Origin: Phymorhynchus buccinoides | Taxonomy: Eukaryota > Mollusca > Gastropoda > Neogastropoda > Raphitomidae | Assembly: GCA_017654935.2 (NCBI GenBank) | Contig: CM065683.1 | Coordinates: forward strand, 5,861,131-5,925,130 | Direction: 5' to 3' | Length of the DNA: 64,000 nucleotides | Shown here: piece by piece, positions 1 through 15,515 of the stretch | Layout of the letters: the number at the start of each line of letters is the position of its first letter | Numbering within the stretch: the first letter of the stretch is position 1 | Translations under genes and position numbers: made by a program | The notes under the pieces: generated by a model | What the model was told of the DNA's origin: nothing | Database searches by the model: none | The model's input: only the letters and a program-made list of their open reading frames with translations

Positions 1-2183
1 CACACAATAAAGAAATCATCATGTAACCCCCTTCACACACAATAAAGAAATCATCATGTAACCCCCTTCCCCTTCACACACAATAAAGAAATCATCATGT
101 AACCCCCTTCACACAATAAAGAAATCATCAAACCCCCTTCAAAGAAATCATCATGTAACCCCCTTCACACACAATAAAGAAATCATCATGTAACCCCCTT
201 CACACACAATAAAGAAATCATCATGTAACCCCCTTCACACACAATAAAGAAATCATCATGTAACCCCCTTCACACACAATAAAGAAATCATCATGTAACC
301 CCCTTCACACACAATAAAGAAATCATCATGTAACCCCCTTCACACACAATAAAGAAATCATCATTTAACCCCCTTCACACACAATAAAGAATCATGTAAC
401 CCCCTTCACACACAATAAAGAAATCATCATGTAACCCCCTTCACACACAATAAAGAAATCATCATGTAACCCCCTTCACACACAATACAGAAATCATCAT
501 GTAACCCCCTTCACACACAATAAAGAAATCATCATGTAACCCCCTTCACACACAATAAAGAAATCATCATGTAACCCCCTTCACACACAATAAAGAAATC
601 ATCATGTAACCCCCTTCACTCACAATAAAGAAATCATCATGTAACCCCCTTCACACACAATAAAGAAACCATCATGTAACCCCCTTCACACACAATAAAG
701 AAATCATCATGTAACCCCCTTCACACACAATAAAGAAATCATCATGTAACCCCCTTCACACACAATAAAGAAATCATCATGTAACCCCCTTCACACACAA
801 TAAAGAAATCATCATGTAACCCCCTTCACACACAATAAAGAAATCATCATGTAACCCCCTTCACACACAATAAAGAAACCATCATGTAACCCCCTTCACA
901 CACAATAAAGAAATCATCATGTAACCCCCTTCACACACAATAAAGAAATCATCATGTAACCCCCTTCACACACAATAAAGAAATCATCATGAAACCCCCT
1001 TCAACCCCCTGTAACACACAATAAAGAAATCATCATGTAACCCCCTTCACACACAATAAAGAAATCATCATGTAACCCACTTCACACACAATTCACAACC
1101 CCCTTCACACAATAAAGAAATCATCATGTAACCCCCTTCACACACAATAAAGAAATCATCATGTAACCCCCTTCACTCACAATAAAGAAATCATCATGTA
1201 ACCCCCTTCACACACAATAAAGAAATCATCATGTAACCCCCTTCACACACAATAAAGAAATCATCATGTAACCCCCTTCACACACAATAAAGAAACCATC
1301 ATGTAACCCCCTTCACACACAATAAAGAAATCATCATGTAACCCCCTTCACACACAATAAAGAAATCATCATGTAACCCCCTTCACACACAATAAAGAAA
1401 TCATCATGTAACCCCCTTCACACACAATAAAGAAATCATCATGTAACCCCCTTCACACACAATAAAGAAATCATCATGTAACCCCCTTCACACACAATAA
1501 AGAAATCATCATGTAACCCCCTTCACACACAATAAAGAAATCATCATGTAACCCCCTTCACACACAATAAAGAAATCATCATGTAACCCCCTTCACACAC
1601 AATAAAGAAATCATCATGTAACCCCCTTCACACACAATAAAGAAATCATCATGTAACCCCCTTCACACACAATAAAGAAACCATCATGAAATCAACATGT
1701 AACCCCCTTCACACACAATAAAGAAATCATCATGTAACCCCCTTCACACACAATAAAGAAATCATCATGTAACCCCCTTCACACACAATAAAGAAATCAT
1801 CATGTAACCCCCTTCACACACAATAAAGAAATCATCATGTAACCCCCTTCACACACAATAAAGAAATCATCATGTAACCCCCTTCACACACAATAAAGAA
1901 ATCATCATGCAACCCCCTTCACACACAATACAGAAATCATCATGTAACCCCCTTCACACACAATAAAGAAATCATCATGTAACCCCCTTCACACACAATA
2001 AAGAAATCATCATGTAACCCCCTTCACACACAATAAAGAAATCATCATGTAACCCCCTTCACACACAATAAAGAAATCATCATGTAACCCCCTTCACACA
2101 CAATAAAGAAATCATCATGTAACCCCCTTCACACACAATACACAAATCATCATGTAACCCCCTTCACACAAAATAAAGAAATC
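1..2183 (+). repeat. Satellite A array, 35-bp monomer (contig 1 end)
   Basis: Head-to-tail 35-bp monomers fill this stretch. The key blocks in order are CACACAATAAAG, AAATCATCATGTAA and CCCCCTTCA. The period was measured by hand between successive AAAG blocks. Most copies are identical or differ by one base (AATACAG for AATAAAG, AAACCATC for AAATCATC, TTCACTCAC for TTCACACAC). A few rearranged junctions occur, for example near 1005-1015 and 1090-1105, where monomers were joined out of register. The plus strand is C-rich with only two G per monomer. No coding potential is expected because TAA recurs in every unit. The array runs off the left window edge and stops at an N gap. Confidence 0.98.
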
Positions 2184-2683
2184 NNNNNNNNNNNNNNNNN
2201 NNNNNNNNNNNNNNNNNNNNNNNNNNNNNNNNNNNNNNNNNNNNNNNNNNNNNNNNNNNNNNNNNNNNNNNNNNNNNNNNNNNNNNNNNNNNNNNNNNNN
2301 NNNNNNNNNNNNNNNNNNNNNNNNNNNNNNNNNNNNNNNNNNNNNNNNNNNNNNNNNNNNNNNNNNNNNNNNNNNNNNNNNNNNNNNNNNNNNNNNNNNN
2401 NNNNNNNNNNNNNNNNNNNNNNNNNNNNNNNNNNNNNNNNNNNNNNNNNNNNNNNNNNNNNNNNNNNNNNNNNNNNNNNNNNNNNNNNNNNNNNNNNNNN
2501 NNNNNNNNNNNNNNNNNNNNNNNNNNNNNNNNNNNNNNNNNNNNNNNNNNNNNNNNNNNNNNNNNNNNNNNNNNNNNNNNNNNNNNNNNNNNNNNNNNNN
2601 NNNNNNNNNNNNNNNNNNNNNNNNNNNNNNNNNNNNNNNNNNNNNNNNNNNNNNNNNNNNNNNNNNNNNNNNNNNNNNNNNNN
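2184..2683. other. Assembly gap, exactly 500 N
   Basis: The run of N is exactly 500 long, a conventional placeholder, so the true distance is unknown. Satellite A lies on both sides. Reading frames spanning it are meaningless. Confidence 0.99.
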
Positions 2684-4140
2684 TAAAGAAACCATCATGT
2701 AACCCCCTTCACACAAACACAATAAAGAAATCATCATGTAACCCCCTTCACACACAATAAAGAAATCATCATGTAACCCCCTTCACACACAATAAAGAAA
2801 CCATCATGTAACCCCCTTCACACACAATAAAGAAATCATCATGTAACCCCCTTCACACACAACAAAGAAACCATCATGTAACCCCCTTCACACACAACAA
2901 AGAAACCATCATGTAACCCCCTTCACACACAATAAAGAAACCATCATGTAACCCCCTTCACACACAATAAAGAAACCATCATGTAACCCCCTTCACACAC
3001 AATAAAGAAACCATCATGTAACCCCCTTCACACACAATAAAGAAATCATCATGTAACCCCCTTCACACACAATAAAGAAACCATCATGTAACCCCCTTCA
3101 CACACAATAAAGAAATCATCATGTAACCCCCTTCACACACAATAAAGAAACCATCATGTAACCCCCTTCACACACAATAAAGAAATCATCATGTAACCCC
3201 CTTCACACACAATAAAGAAATCATCATGTAACCCCCTTCACACACAATAAAGAAACCATCATGTAACCCCCTTCACACACAATAAAGAAACCATCATGTA
3301 ACCCCCTTCACACACAATAAAGAAACCATCATGTAACCCCCTTCACACACAATAAAGAAACCATCATGTAACCCCCTTCACACACAACAAAGAAACCATC
3401 ATGTAACCACCTTCACACACAACAAAGAAACCATCATGTAACCCCCTTCACACACAATAAAGAATCAAACCACCTTCAATCATCATGTAACCCCCTTCAC
3501 ACACAATAAAGAAACCATCATGTAACCCCCTTCACACACAATAAAGAAACCATCATGTAACCCCCTTCACACACAATAAAGAAACCATCATGTAACCCCC
3601 TTCACACACAATAAAGAAACCATCATGTAACCCCCTTCACACACAATAAAGAAATCATCATGTAACCCCCTTCACACACAATAAAGAAACCATCATGTAA
3701 CCCCCTTCACACACAATAAAGAAACCATCATGTAACCCCCTTCACACACAATAAAGAAATCATCATGTAACCCCCTTCACACACAATAAAGAAATCATCA
3801 TGTAACCCCCTTCACACACAATAAAGAAATCATCATGCAACCCCCTTCACACACAATAAAGAAATCATCATGTAACCCCCTTCACACACAATAAAGAAAT
3901 CATCATGTAACCCCCTTCACACACAATAAAGAAATCATCATGTAACCCCCTTCACACACAATAAAGAAATCATCATGCAACCCCCTTCACACACAATAAA
4001 GAAATCCCCTTCACACACAAAAAAGAAACCATCATGTAAATATAGAAATCATCATGCAACCCCCTTCACACACAATACAGAAATCATCATGTAACCCCCT
4101 TCACACATCATGTAACCCCCTACACACAATAAAGAAATAA
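2684..4140 (+). repeat. Satellite A array, enriched in the AAACCATC subfamily
   Basis: The 35-bp monomers match the rest of family A, but many carry C in place of T (GAAACCATC instead of GAAATCATC). Several also carry AACAAAG in place of AATAAAG (near 2863, 2897, 3387 and 3422). These variants are sparse in the long core arrays, so this edge is a local subfamily. Toward 4000-4140 the copies become degraded and rearranged before the TG tract. Confidence 0.95.
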
Positions 4141-4201
4141 TAATGTAACACCCGTCAGACGCAATAAATAAACCGTGTGCTTGTGTGTGTGTTGTGGTTT
4201 G

Positions 4202-4266
<65 letters not shown>

Positions 4267-4271
4267 CATGT

Positions 4272-4302
<31 letters not shown>

Positions 4303-4324
4303 CTTGTGTGTGTGTTTTGGTTTG

Positions 4325-4382
<58 letters not shown>

Positions 4383-4615
4383 ACGCATGTGTGTGTGTAC
4401 GTGTGCGCGTGTGTGTGCGTGCGCGTGTATGTGCATGTGTGTGTATGGGTGTGTGTGCGTGCGTACGTGAGAGTGTACTTGCATGTGCATCCTCTAACGT
4501 TTGTATTTATAATTATGTGTGTTGGTGAATGTGGTCTGTCCGTGCAACTGAGTTGCAATGGCTTACTGAATGAAAGATGAAGAATGAGTCTGTGTCAATG
4601 TGTGTGTGTCTGTGA

Positions 4616-4666
<51 letters not shown>

Positions 4667-4800
4667 TGCGTGTGTGTGTGTGTGTGCGTGTGTGTGTGCG
4701 TGCGTGTGTGTGTGTGCGTGTGTCTGTGTTGTAGATGAATGCTGCTGGTTTGGGTCATTCTTAAACATCATTTTTTATGTCTACTTGTATTTGATTGTAA
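4141..4800 (+). repeat. TG-microsatellite module with short unique islands
   Basis: Long (TG)n tracts cover roughly 4185-4270, 4326-4480 and 4600-4735. The lead-in (CCCGTCAGAC, then AATAAA and AACCGTGTG) and the exit (GTGTACTTG, then CCTCTAACG) recur at 51022-51360, so this is a repeated module and not just a simple repeat. The lead-in containing TTTGAT is duplicated inside this copy (near 4197 and 4319). Islands at 4495-4600 and 4737-4800 are unique within the window and hold no recognisable gene. The His-Thr and Cys-Val frames here are repeat translations. Confidence 0.9.
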
Positions 4801-7800
4801 AACTCACAAAAAAGAAATCATCATGCAACCCCCTTCACTCACAATACAGAAATCATCATGTAACCCCCTTCACACACAATACAGAAATCATCATGTAACC
4901 CCCTTCACTCACAATAAAGAAACACACAATAAAGAAATCATCATGTAACCCCCTTCACACACAATAAAGAAATCATCATGTAACCCCCTTCACACACAAT
5001 AATGTAACCCCCTTCACACACAATAAAGAAATCATCATGTAACCCCCTTCACACACAATAAAGAAATCATCATGTAACCCCCTTCACACACAATAAAGAA
5101 ATCATCATGTAACCCCCTTCACACACAATAAAGAAATCATGTAACCCCCTTCACACACAATAAAGTATCATGTAACCCCCTTCACACACAATAAAGAAAT
5201 CATCATGTAACCCCCTTCACACACAATAAAGAAATCATCATGTAACCCCCTTCACACACAATAAAGAAATCATCATGTAACCCCCTTCACACACAATAAA
5301 GAAATCATCATGTAACCCCCTTCACACACAATAAAGAAATCATCATGTAACCCCCTTCACACACAATAAAGAAATCATCATGTAACCCCCTTCACACACA
5401 ATAAAGAAATCATCATGTAACCCCCTTCACACACAATAAAGAAATCATCATGTAACCCCCTTCACAGAAATCACAATAAACAATAAAGAAATCATCATGT
5501 AACCCCCTTCACACACAATAAAGAAATCATCATGTAACCCCCTTCACACACAATAAAGAAATCATCATGTAACCCCCTTCACACACAATAAAGAAATCAT
5601 CATGTAACCCCCTTCACACACAATAAAGAAATCATCATGTAACCCCCTTCACACACAATAAAGAAATCATCATGTAACCCCCTTCACACACAATAAAGAA
5701 ATCATCATGTAACCCCCTTCACACACAATAAAGAAATCATCATGTAACCCCCTTCACACACAATAAAGAAATCATCATGTAACCCCCTTCACACACAATA
5801 AAGAAATCATCATGTAACCCCCTTCACACACAATAAAGAAATCATCATGTAACCCCCTTCACACACAATAAAGAAATCATCATGTAACCCCCTTCACACA
5901 CAATAAAGAAATCATCATGTAACCCCCTTCACACACAATACAGAAATCATCATGTAACCCCCTTCACACACAATAAAGAAATCATCATGTAACCCCCTTC
6001 ACACACAATAAAGAAATCATCATGTAACCCCCACACACAATTCACATGTAACACACACACAATAAAGAAATCATCATGTAACCCCCTTCACACACAATAA
6101 AGAAATCATCATGTAACCCCCTTCACACACAATAAAGAAATCATCATGTAACCCCCTTCACACACAATACAGAAATCATCATGTAACCCCCTTCACACAC
6201 AATAAAGAAATCATCATGTAACCCCCTTCACACACAATAAAGAAATCATCATGTAACCCCCTTCACACACAATAAAGAAATCATCATGTAACCCCCTTCA
6301 CACACAATAAAGAAATCATCATGTAACCCCCTTCACACACAATAAAGAAATCATCATGTAACCCCCTTCACACACAATAAAGAAATCATCATGTAACCCC
6401 CTTCACACACAATAAAGAAATCATCATGTAACCCCCTTCACACACAATAAAGAAATCATCATGTAACCCCCTTCACACACAATACAGAAATCATCATGTA
6501 ACCCCCTTCACACACAATAAAGAAATCATCATGTAACCCCCTTCACACACAATAAAGAAATCATCATGTAACCCCCTTCACACACAATAAAGAAATCATC
6601 ATGTAACCCCCTTCACACACAATAAAGAAATCATCATGTAACCCCCTTCACACACAATAAAGAAATCATCATGTAACCCCCTTCACACACAATAAAGAAA
6701 TCATCATGTAACCCCCTTCACACACAATAAAGAAATCATCATGTAACCCCCTTCACACACAATAAAGAAATCATCATGTAACCCCCTTCACACACAATAA
6801 AGAAATCATCATGTAACCCCCTTCACACACAATAAAAATCATCATGTAACCCCCTTCACACACAATAAAGAAATCATCATGTAACCCCCTTCACACACAA
6901 TAAAGAAATCATCATGTAACCCCCTTCACACACAATAAAGAAATCATCATGTAACCCCCTTCACACACAATAAAGAAATCATCATGTAACCCCCTTCACA
7001 CACAATAAAGAAATCATCATGTAACCCCCTTCACACACAATAAAGAAATCATCATGTAACCCCCTTCACACACAATAAAGAAATCATCATGTAACCCCCT
7101 TCACACACAATAAAGAAATCATCATGTAACCCCCTTCACACACAATAAAGAAATCATCATGTAACCCCCTTCACACACAATAAAGAAATCATCATGAAAT
7201 CATCATGTAACCCCCTTCACACACAATAAAGAAATCATCATGTAACCCCCTTCACACACAATAAAGAAATCATCATGTAACCCCCTTCACACACAATAAA
7301 GAAATCATCATGTAACCCCCTTCACACACAATAAAGAAATCATCATGTAACCCCCTTCACACACAATAAGAAATCATCATGTAACCCCCTTCACACACAA
7401 TAAAGAAATCATCATGTAACCCCCTTCACACACAATAAAGAAATCATCATGTAACCCCCTTCACACACAATAAAGAAATCATCATGTAACCCCCTTCACA
7501 CACAATAAAGAAATCATCATGTAACCCCCTTCACACACAATAAAGAAATCATCATGTAACCCCCTTCACACACAATAAAGAAATCATCATGTAACCCCCT
7601 TCACACACAATAAAGAAATCATCATGTAACCCCCTTCACACACAATAATATAAGAAATCATCATGTAACCCCCTTCACACACAATAAAGAAATCATCATG
7701 TAACCCCCTTCACACACAATAAAGAAATCATCATGTAACCCCCTTCACACACAATAAAGAAATCATCATGTAACCCCCTTCACACACAATAAAGAAATCA

Positions 7801-10800
7801 TCATGTAACCCCCTTCACACACAATAAAGAAATCATCATGTAACCCCCTTCACACACAATAAAGAAATCATCATGTAACCCCCTTCACACACAATACAGA
7901 AATCATCATGTAACCCCCTTCACACACAATAAAGAAATCATCATGTAACCCCCTTCACACACAATAAAGAAATCATCATGTAACCCCCTTCACACACAAT
8001 AAAGAAATCATCATGTAACCCCCTTCACACACAATAAAGAAATCATCATGTAACCCCCTTCACACACAATAAAGAAATCATCATGTAACCCCCTTCACAC
8101 ACAATAAAGAAATCATCATGTAACCCCCTTCACACACAATAAAGAAATCATCATGTAACCCCCTTCACACACAATAAAGAAATCATCATGTAACCCCCAC
8201 ACACACACAATAAAGAAATCATCATGTAACCCCCTTCACACACAATAAAGAAACACACATGTAACCCCCTTCACACACAATAAAGAAATCATCATGTAAC
8301 CCCCTTCACACACAATACAATCATGTAACCCCCTTCACACACAATAAATGTAACCCCCTTCACACACAATAAAGAAATCATCATGTAACCCCCTTCACAC
8401 ACAATAAAGAAATCATCATGTAACCCCCTTCACACACAATAAAGAAATCATCATGTAACCCCCTTCACACACAATGTAACCCCCTAAAGAAATCATCATG
8501 TAACCCCCTTCACACACAATAAAGAAATCATCATGTAACCCCCTTCACACACAATAAAGAAATCATCATGTAACCCCCTTCACACACAATAAAGAAATCA
8601 TCATGTAACCCCCTTCACACACAATAAAGAAATCATCATGTAACCCCCTTCACACACAATAAAGAAATCAATGTAACATCATGTAACCCCCTTCACACAC
8701 AATAAAGAAATCATCATGTAACCCCCACACACAATAAAGAAATCATCACACACACAATAAAGAAATCATCATGTAACCCCCTTCACACACAATAAAGAAA
8801 TCATCATGTAACCCCCTTCACACACAATAAAGAAATCATCATGTAACCCCCTTCACACACAATAAAGAAATCATCATGTAACCCCCTTCACACACAATAA
8901 AGAAATCATCATGTAACCCCCTTCAGAAATCATCATGTAACCCCCTTCACACACAATAAAGAAATCATCATGTAACCCCCTTCACACACAATAAAGAAAT
9001 CATCATGTAACCCCCTTCACACACAATAAAGAAATCATCATGTAACCCCCTTCACACACAATAAAGAAATCATCATGTAACCCCCTTCACACACAATAAA
9101 GAAATCACAATACACAGAAATCATCATGTAACCCCCTTCACACACAATAAAGAAATCATCATGTAACCCCCTTCACACACAATAAAGAAATCATCATGTA
9201 ACCCCCTTCACACACAATAAAGAAATCATCATGTAACCCCCTTCACACACAATAAAGAAATCATCATGTAACCCCCTTCACACACAATAAAGAAATCATC
9301 ATGTAACCCCCTTCACACACAATAAAGAAATCATCATGTAACCCCCTTCACACACAATAAAGAAATCATCATGTAACCCCCTTCACACACAATAAAGAAA
9401 TCATCATGTAACCCCCTTCACACACAATAAAGAAATCATCATGTAACCCCCTTCACACACAATAAAGAAATCATCATGTAACCCCCTTCACACACAATAA
9501 AGAAATCATCATGTAACCCCCTTCACACACAATAAAGAAATCATCATGTAACCCCCTTCACACACAATAAAGAAATCATCATGTAACCCCCTTCACACAC
9601 AATAAAGAAATCATCATGTAACCCCCTTCACACACAATAAAGAAATCATCATGTAACCCCCTTCACACACAATAAAGAAACACACAATAAAGAAATCATC
9701 ATGTAACCCCCTTCACACACAATAAAGAAATCATCATGTAACCCCCTTCACACACAATAAAGAAATCATCATGTAACCCCCATTCACACACAATAAAGAA
9801 ATCATCATGTAACCCCCTTCACACACAATAAAGAAATCATCATGTAACCCCCTTCACACACAATAAAGAAATCATCATGTAACCCCCTTCACACACAATA
9901 AAGAAATCATCATGTAACCCCCTTCACACACAATAAAGAAATCATCATGTAAAGAAATCATCATGTAACCCCTTCACACACAATAAAGAAATCATCATGT
10001 AACCCCCTTCACACACAATAAAGAAATCATCATGTAACCCCCTTCACACACAATAAAGAAATCATCATGTAACCCCCTTCACACACAATAAAGAAATCAT
10101 CATGTAACCCCCTTCACACACAATAAAGAAATCATCATGTAACCCCCTTCACACACAATAAAGAAATCATCATGTAACCCCCTTCACACACAATAAAGAA
10201 ATCATCATGTAACCCCCTTCACACACAATAAAGAAATCATCATGTAACCCCCTTCACACACAATAAAGAAATCATCATGTAACCCCCTTCACACACAATA
10301 AAGAAATCATCATGTAACCCCCTTCACACACAATAAAGAAATCATCATGTAACCCCCTTCACACACAATAAAGAAATCATCATGTAACCCCCTTCACACA
10401 CAATAAAGAAATCATCATGTAACCCCCTTCACACACAATAAAGAAATCATCATGTAACCCCCTTCACACACAATAAAGAAATCATCATGTAACCCCCTTC
10501 ACACACAATAAAGAAATCATCATGTAACCCCCTTCACACACAATAAAGAAATCATCATGTAACCCCCTTCACACACAATAAAGAAATCATCATGTAACCC
10601 CCTTCACACACAATAAAGAAATCATCATGTAACCCCCTTCACACACAATAAAGAAATCATCATGTAACCCCCTTCACACACAATAAAGAAATCATCATGT
10701 AACCCCCTTCACACACAATAAAGAAATCATCATGTAACCCCCTTCACACACAATAAAGAAATCATCATGTAACCCCCTTCACACACAATAAAGAAATCAT

Positions 10801-13800
10801 CATGTAACCCCCTTCACACACAATAAAGAAATCATCATGTAACCCCCTTCACACACAATAAAGAAATCATCATGTAACCCCCTTCACACACAATAAAGAA
10901 ATCATCATGTAACCCCCTTCACACACAATAAAGAAATCATCATGTAACCCCCTTCACACACAATAAAGAAATCATCATGTAACCCCCTTCACACACAATA
11001 AAGAAATCATCATGTAACCCCCTTCACACACAATAAAGAAATCATCATGTAACCCCCTTCACACACAATAAAGAAATCATCATGTAACCCCCTTCACACA
11101 CAATACAGAAATCATCATGTAACCCCCTTCACACACAATAAAGAAATCATCATGTAACCCCCTTCACACACAATAAAGAAATCATCATGTAACCCCCTTC
11201 ACACACAATAAAGAAATCATCATGTAACCCCCTTCACACACAATAAAGAAATCATCATGTAACCCCCTTCACACACAATAAAGAAATCATCATGTAACCC
11301 CCTTCACACACAATAAAGAAATCATCATGTAACCCCCTTCACACACAATAAAGAAATCATCATGTAACCCCCTTCACACACAATAAAGAAATCATCATGT
11401 AACCCCCTTCACACACAATAAAGAAATCATCATGTAACCCCCTTCACACACAATAAAGAAATCATCATGTAACCCCCTTCACACACAATAAAGAAATCAT
11501 CATGTAACCCCCTTCACACACAATAAAGAAATCATCATGTAACCCCCTTCACACACAATAAAGAAATCATCATGTAACCCCCTTCACACACAATAAAGAA
11601 ATCATCATGTAACCCCCTTCACACACAATAAAGAAATCATCATGTAACCCCCTTCACACACAATAAAGAAATCATCATGTAACCCCCTTCACACACAATA
11701 AAGAAATCATCATGTAACCCCCTTCACACACAATACAGAAATCATCATGTAACCCCCTTCACACACAATAAAGAAATCATCATGTAACCCCCTTCACACA
11801 CAATAAAGAAATCATCATGTAACCCCCTTCACACACAATAAAGAAATCATCATGTAACCCCCTTCACACACAATAAAGAAATCATCATGTAACCCCCTTC
11901 ACACACAATAAAGAAATCATCATGTAACCCCCTTCACACACAATAAAGAAATCATCATGTAACCCCCTTCACACACAATAAAGAAATCATCATGTAACCC
12001 CCTTCACACACAATAAAGAAATCATCATGTAACCCCCTTCACACACAATAAAGAAATCATCATGTAACCCCCTTCACACACAATAAAGAAATCATCATGT
12101 AACCCCCTTCACACACAATAAAGAAATCATCATGTAACCCCCTTCACACACAATAAAGAAATCATCATGTAACCCCCTTCACACACAATAAAGAAATCAT
12201 CATGTAACCCCCTTCACACACAATAAAGAAATCATCATGTAACCCCCTTCACACACAATAAAGAAATCATCATGTAACCCCCTTCACACACAATAAAGAA
12301 ATCATCATGTAACCCCCTTCACACAATAAAGAAATCAATAACACAATAAAGAAATCATCATGTAACCCCCTTCACACACAATAAAGAAATCATCATGTAA
12401 CCCCCTTCACACACAATAAAGAAATCATCATGTAACCCCCTTCACACACAATAAAGAAATCATCATGTAACCCCCTTCACACACAATAAAGAAATCATCA
12501 TGTAACCCCCTTCACACACAATAAAGAAATCATCATGTAACCCCCTTCACACACAATAAAGAAATCATCATGTAACCCCCTTCACACACAATAAAGAAAT
12601 CATCATGTAACCCCCTTCACACACAATAAAGAAATCATCATGTAACCCCCTTCACACACAATAAAGAAATCATCATGTAACCCCCTTCACACACAATAAA
12701 GAAATCATCATGTAACCCCCTTCACACACAATAAAGAAATCATCATGTAACCCCCTTCACACACAAATAAAGAAATCATCATGTAACCCCCTTCACACAC
12801 AATAAAGAAATCATCATGTAACCCCCTTCACACACAATAAAGAAATCATCATGTAACCCCCTTCACACACAATAAAGAAATCATCATGTAACCCCCTTCA
12901 CACACAATAAAGAAATCATCATGTAACCCCCTTCACACACAATAAAGAAATCATCATGTAACCCCCTTCACACACAATAAAGAAATCATCATGTAACCCC
13001 CTTCACACACAATAAAGAAATCATCATGTAACCCCCTTCACACACAATCATGTAACCCCCTTCACACACAATAAAGAAATCATCATGTAACCCCCTTCAC
13101 ACACAATAAAGAAATCATCATGTAACCCCCTTCACACACAATAAAGAAATCATCATGTAACCCCCTTCACACACAATAACCCCCTTCAGAAATCATCATG
13201 TAACCCCCTTCACACACAATAAAGAAATCATCATGTAACCCCCTTCACACACAATAAAGAAATCATCATGTAACCCCCTTCACACACAATAAAGAAATCA
13301 TCATGTAACCCCCTTCACACACAATAAAGAAATCATCATGTAACCCCCTTCACACACAATAAAGAAATCATCATGTAACCCCCTTCACACACAATAAAGA
13401 AATCATCATGTAACCCCCTTCACACACAATAAAGAAATCATCATGTAACCCCCTTCACACACAATGTAACCCCCTTCACAAGAAATCATCATGTAACCCC
13501 CTTCATGTAACACACACAAATAAAGAAATCATCATGTAACCCCCTTCACACACAATAAAGAAATCATCATGTAACCCCCTTCACACACAATAAAGAAATC
13601 ATCATGTAACCCCCTTCACACACAATAAAGAAATCATCATGTAACCCCCTTCACACACAATAAAGAAATCATCATGTAACCCCCTTCACACACAATAAAG
13701 AAATCATCATGTAACCCCCTTCACACACAATAAAGAAATCATCATGTAACCCCCTTCACACACAATAAAGAAATCATCATGTAACCCCCTTCACACACAA

Positions 13801-15515
13801 TAAAACCCCCTTCACACACAATAAAGAAATCATCATGTAACCCCCTTCACACACAATAAAGAAATCATCATGTAACCCCCTTCACACACAATACAGAAAT
13901 CATCATGTAACCCCCTTCACACACAATAAAGAAATCATCATGTAACCCCCTTCACACACAATAAAGAAATCATCATGTAACCCCCTTCACACACAATAAA
14001 GAAATCATCATGTAACCCCCTTCACACACAATAAAGAAATCATCATGTAACCCCTTCACACACAATTCACACACACAATAAAGAAATCATCATGTAACCC
14101 CCTTCACACACAATAAAGAAATCATCATGTAACCCCCTTCACACACAATAAAGAAATCATCATGTAACCCCCTTCACACACAATAAAGAAATCATCATGT
14201 AACCCCCTTCACACACAATAAAGAAATCATCATGTAACCCCCTTCACACACAATAAAGAAATCATCATGTAACCCCCTTCACACACAATAAAGAAATCAT
14301 CATGTAACCCCCTTCACACACAATAAAGAAATCATCATGTAACCCCCTTCACACACAATAAAGAAATCATCATGTAACCCCCTTCACACACAATAAAGAA
14401 ATCATCATGTAACCCCCTTCACACACAATAAAGAAATCATCATGTAACCCCCTTCACACACAATAAAGAAATCATCATGTAACCCCCTTCACACACAATA
14501 AAGAAATCATCATGTAACCCCCTTCACACACAATAAAGAAATCATCATGTAACCCCCTTCACACACAATAAAGAAATCATCATGTAACCCCCTTCACACA
14601 CAATAAAGAAATCATCATGTAACCCCCTTCACACACAATAAAGAAATCATCATGTAACCCCCTTCACACACAATAAAGAAATCATCATGTAACCCCCTTC
14701 ACACACAATAAAGAAATCATCATGTAACCCCCTTCACACACAATAAAGAAATCATCATGTAACCCCCTTCACACACAATAAAGAAATCATCATGTAACCC
14801 CCTTCACACACAATAAAGAAATCATCATGTAACCCCCTTCACACACAATAAAGAAATCATCATGTAACCCCCTTCACACACAATAAAGAAATCATCATGT
14901 AACCCCCTTCACACACAATAAAGAAATCATCATGTAACCCCCTTCACACACAATAAAGAAATCATCATGTAACACCCTTCACACAAATAAAGAAATCATC
15001 ATGTAACCCCCTTCACACACAATAAAGAAATCATCATGTAACCCCCTTCACACACAATAAAGAAATCATCATGTAACCCCCTTCACACACAATAAAGAAA
15101 TCATCATGTAACCCCCTTCACACACAATAAAGAAATCATCATGTAACCCCCTTCACACACAATAAAGAAATCATCATGTAACCCCCTTCACACACAATAA
15201 AGAAATCATCATGTAACCCCCTTCACACACAATAAAGAAATCATCATGTAACCCCCTTCACACACAATAAAGAAATCATCATGTAACCCCCTTCACACAC
15301 AATACAGAAATCATCATGTAACCCCCTTCACACACAATACAGAAATCATCATGTAACCCCCTTCACACACAATAAAGAAATCATCATGTAACCCCCTTCA
15401 CACACAATAAAGAAATCATCATGTAACCCCCTTCACACACAATACAGAAATCATCATGTAACCCCCTTCACACACAATAAAGAAATCATCATGTAACCCC
15501 CTTCACACACACACA
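4801..15515 (+). repeat. Satellite A core array (about 10.7 kb, roughly 300 monomers)
   Basis: This is a highly homogeneous run of the 35-bp monomer in a single orientation. Over long stretches (for example 9,960-12,300 and 14,090-14,960) almost every copy is identical, the pattern expected from recent homogenisation by unequal exchange or gene conversion. Rare point variants (AATACAG near 11,104 and 11,734) and short out-of-register junctions (near 8,470, 8,670, 13,490 and 13,800) are the only internal landmarks. It ends abruptly where satellite B begins. Confidence 0.98.

Noticed and set aside
2150..2755. 201-codon frame spanning the N gap
   Set aside because: It exists only because N codons are treated as open; the same holds for frames across 22,259-22,758.
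4052..4758. Long His-Thr and Cys-Val open frames on both strands
   Set aside because: They are translations of (TG)n or (CA)n microsatellites; both strands and several frames are open at once, which is expected of a dinucleotide repeat and not of a gene.
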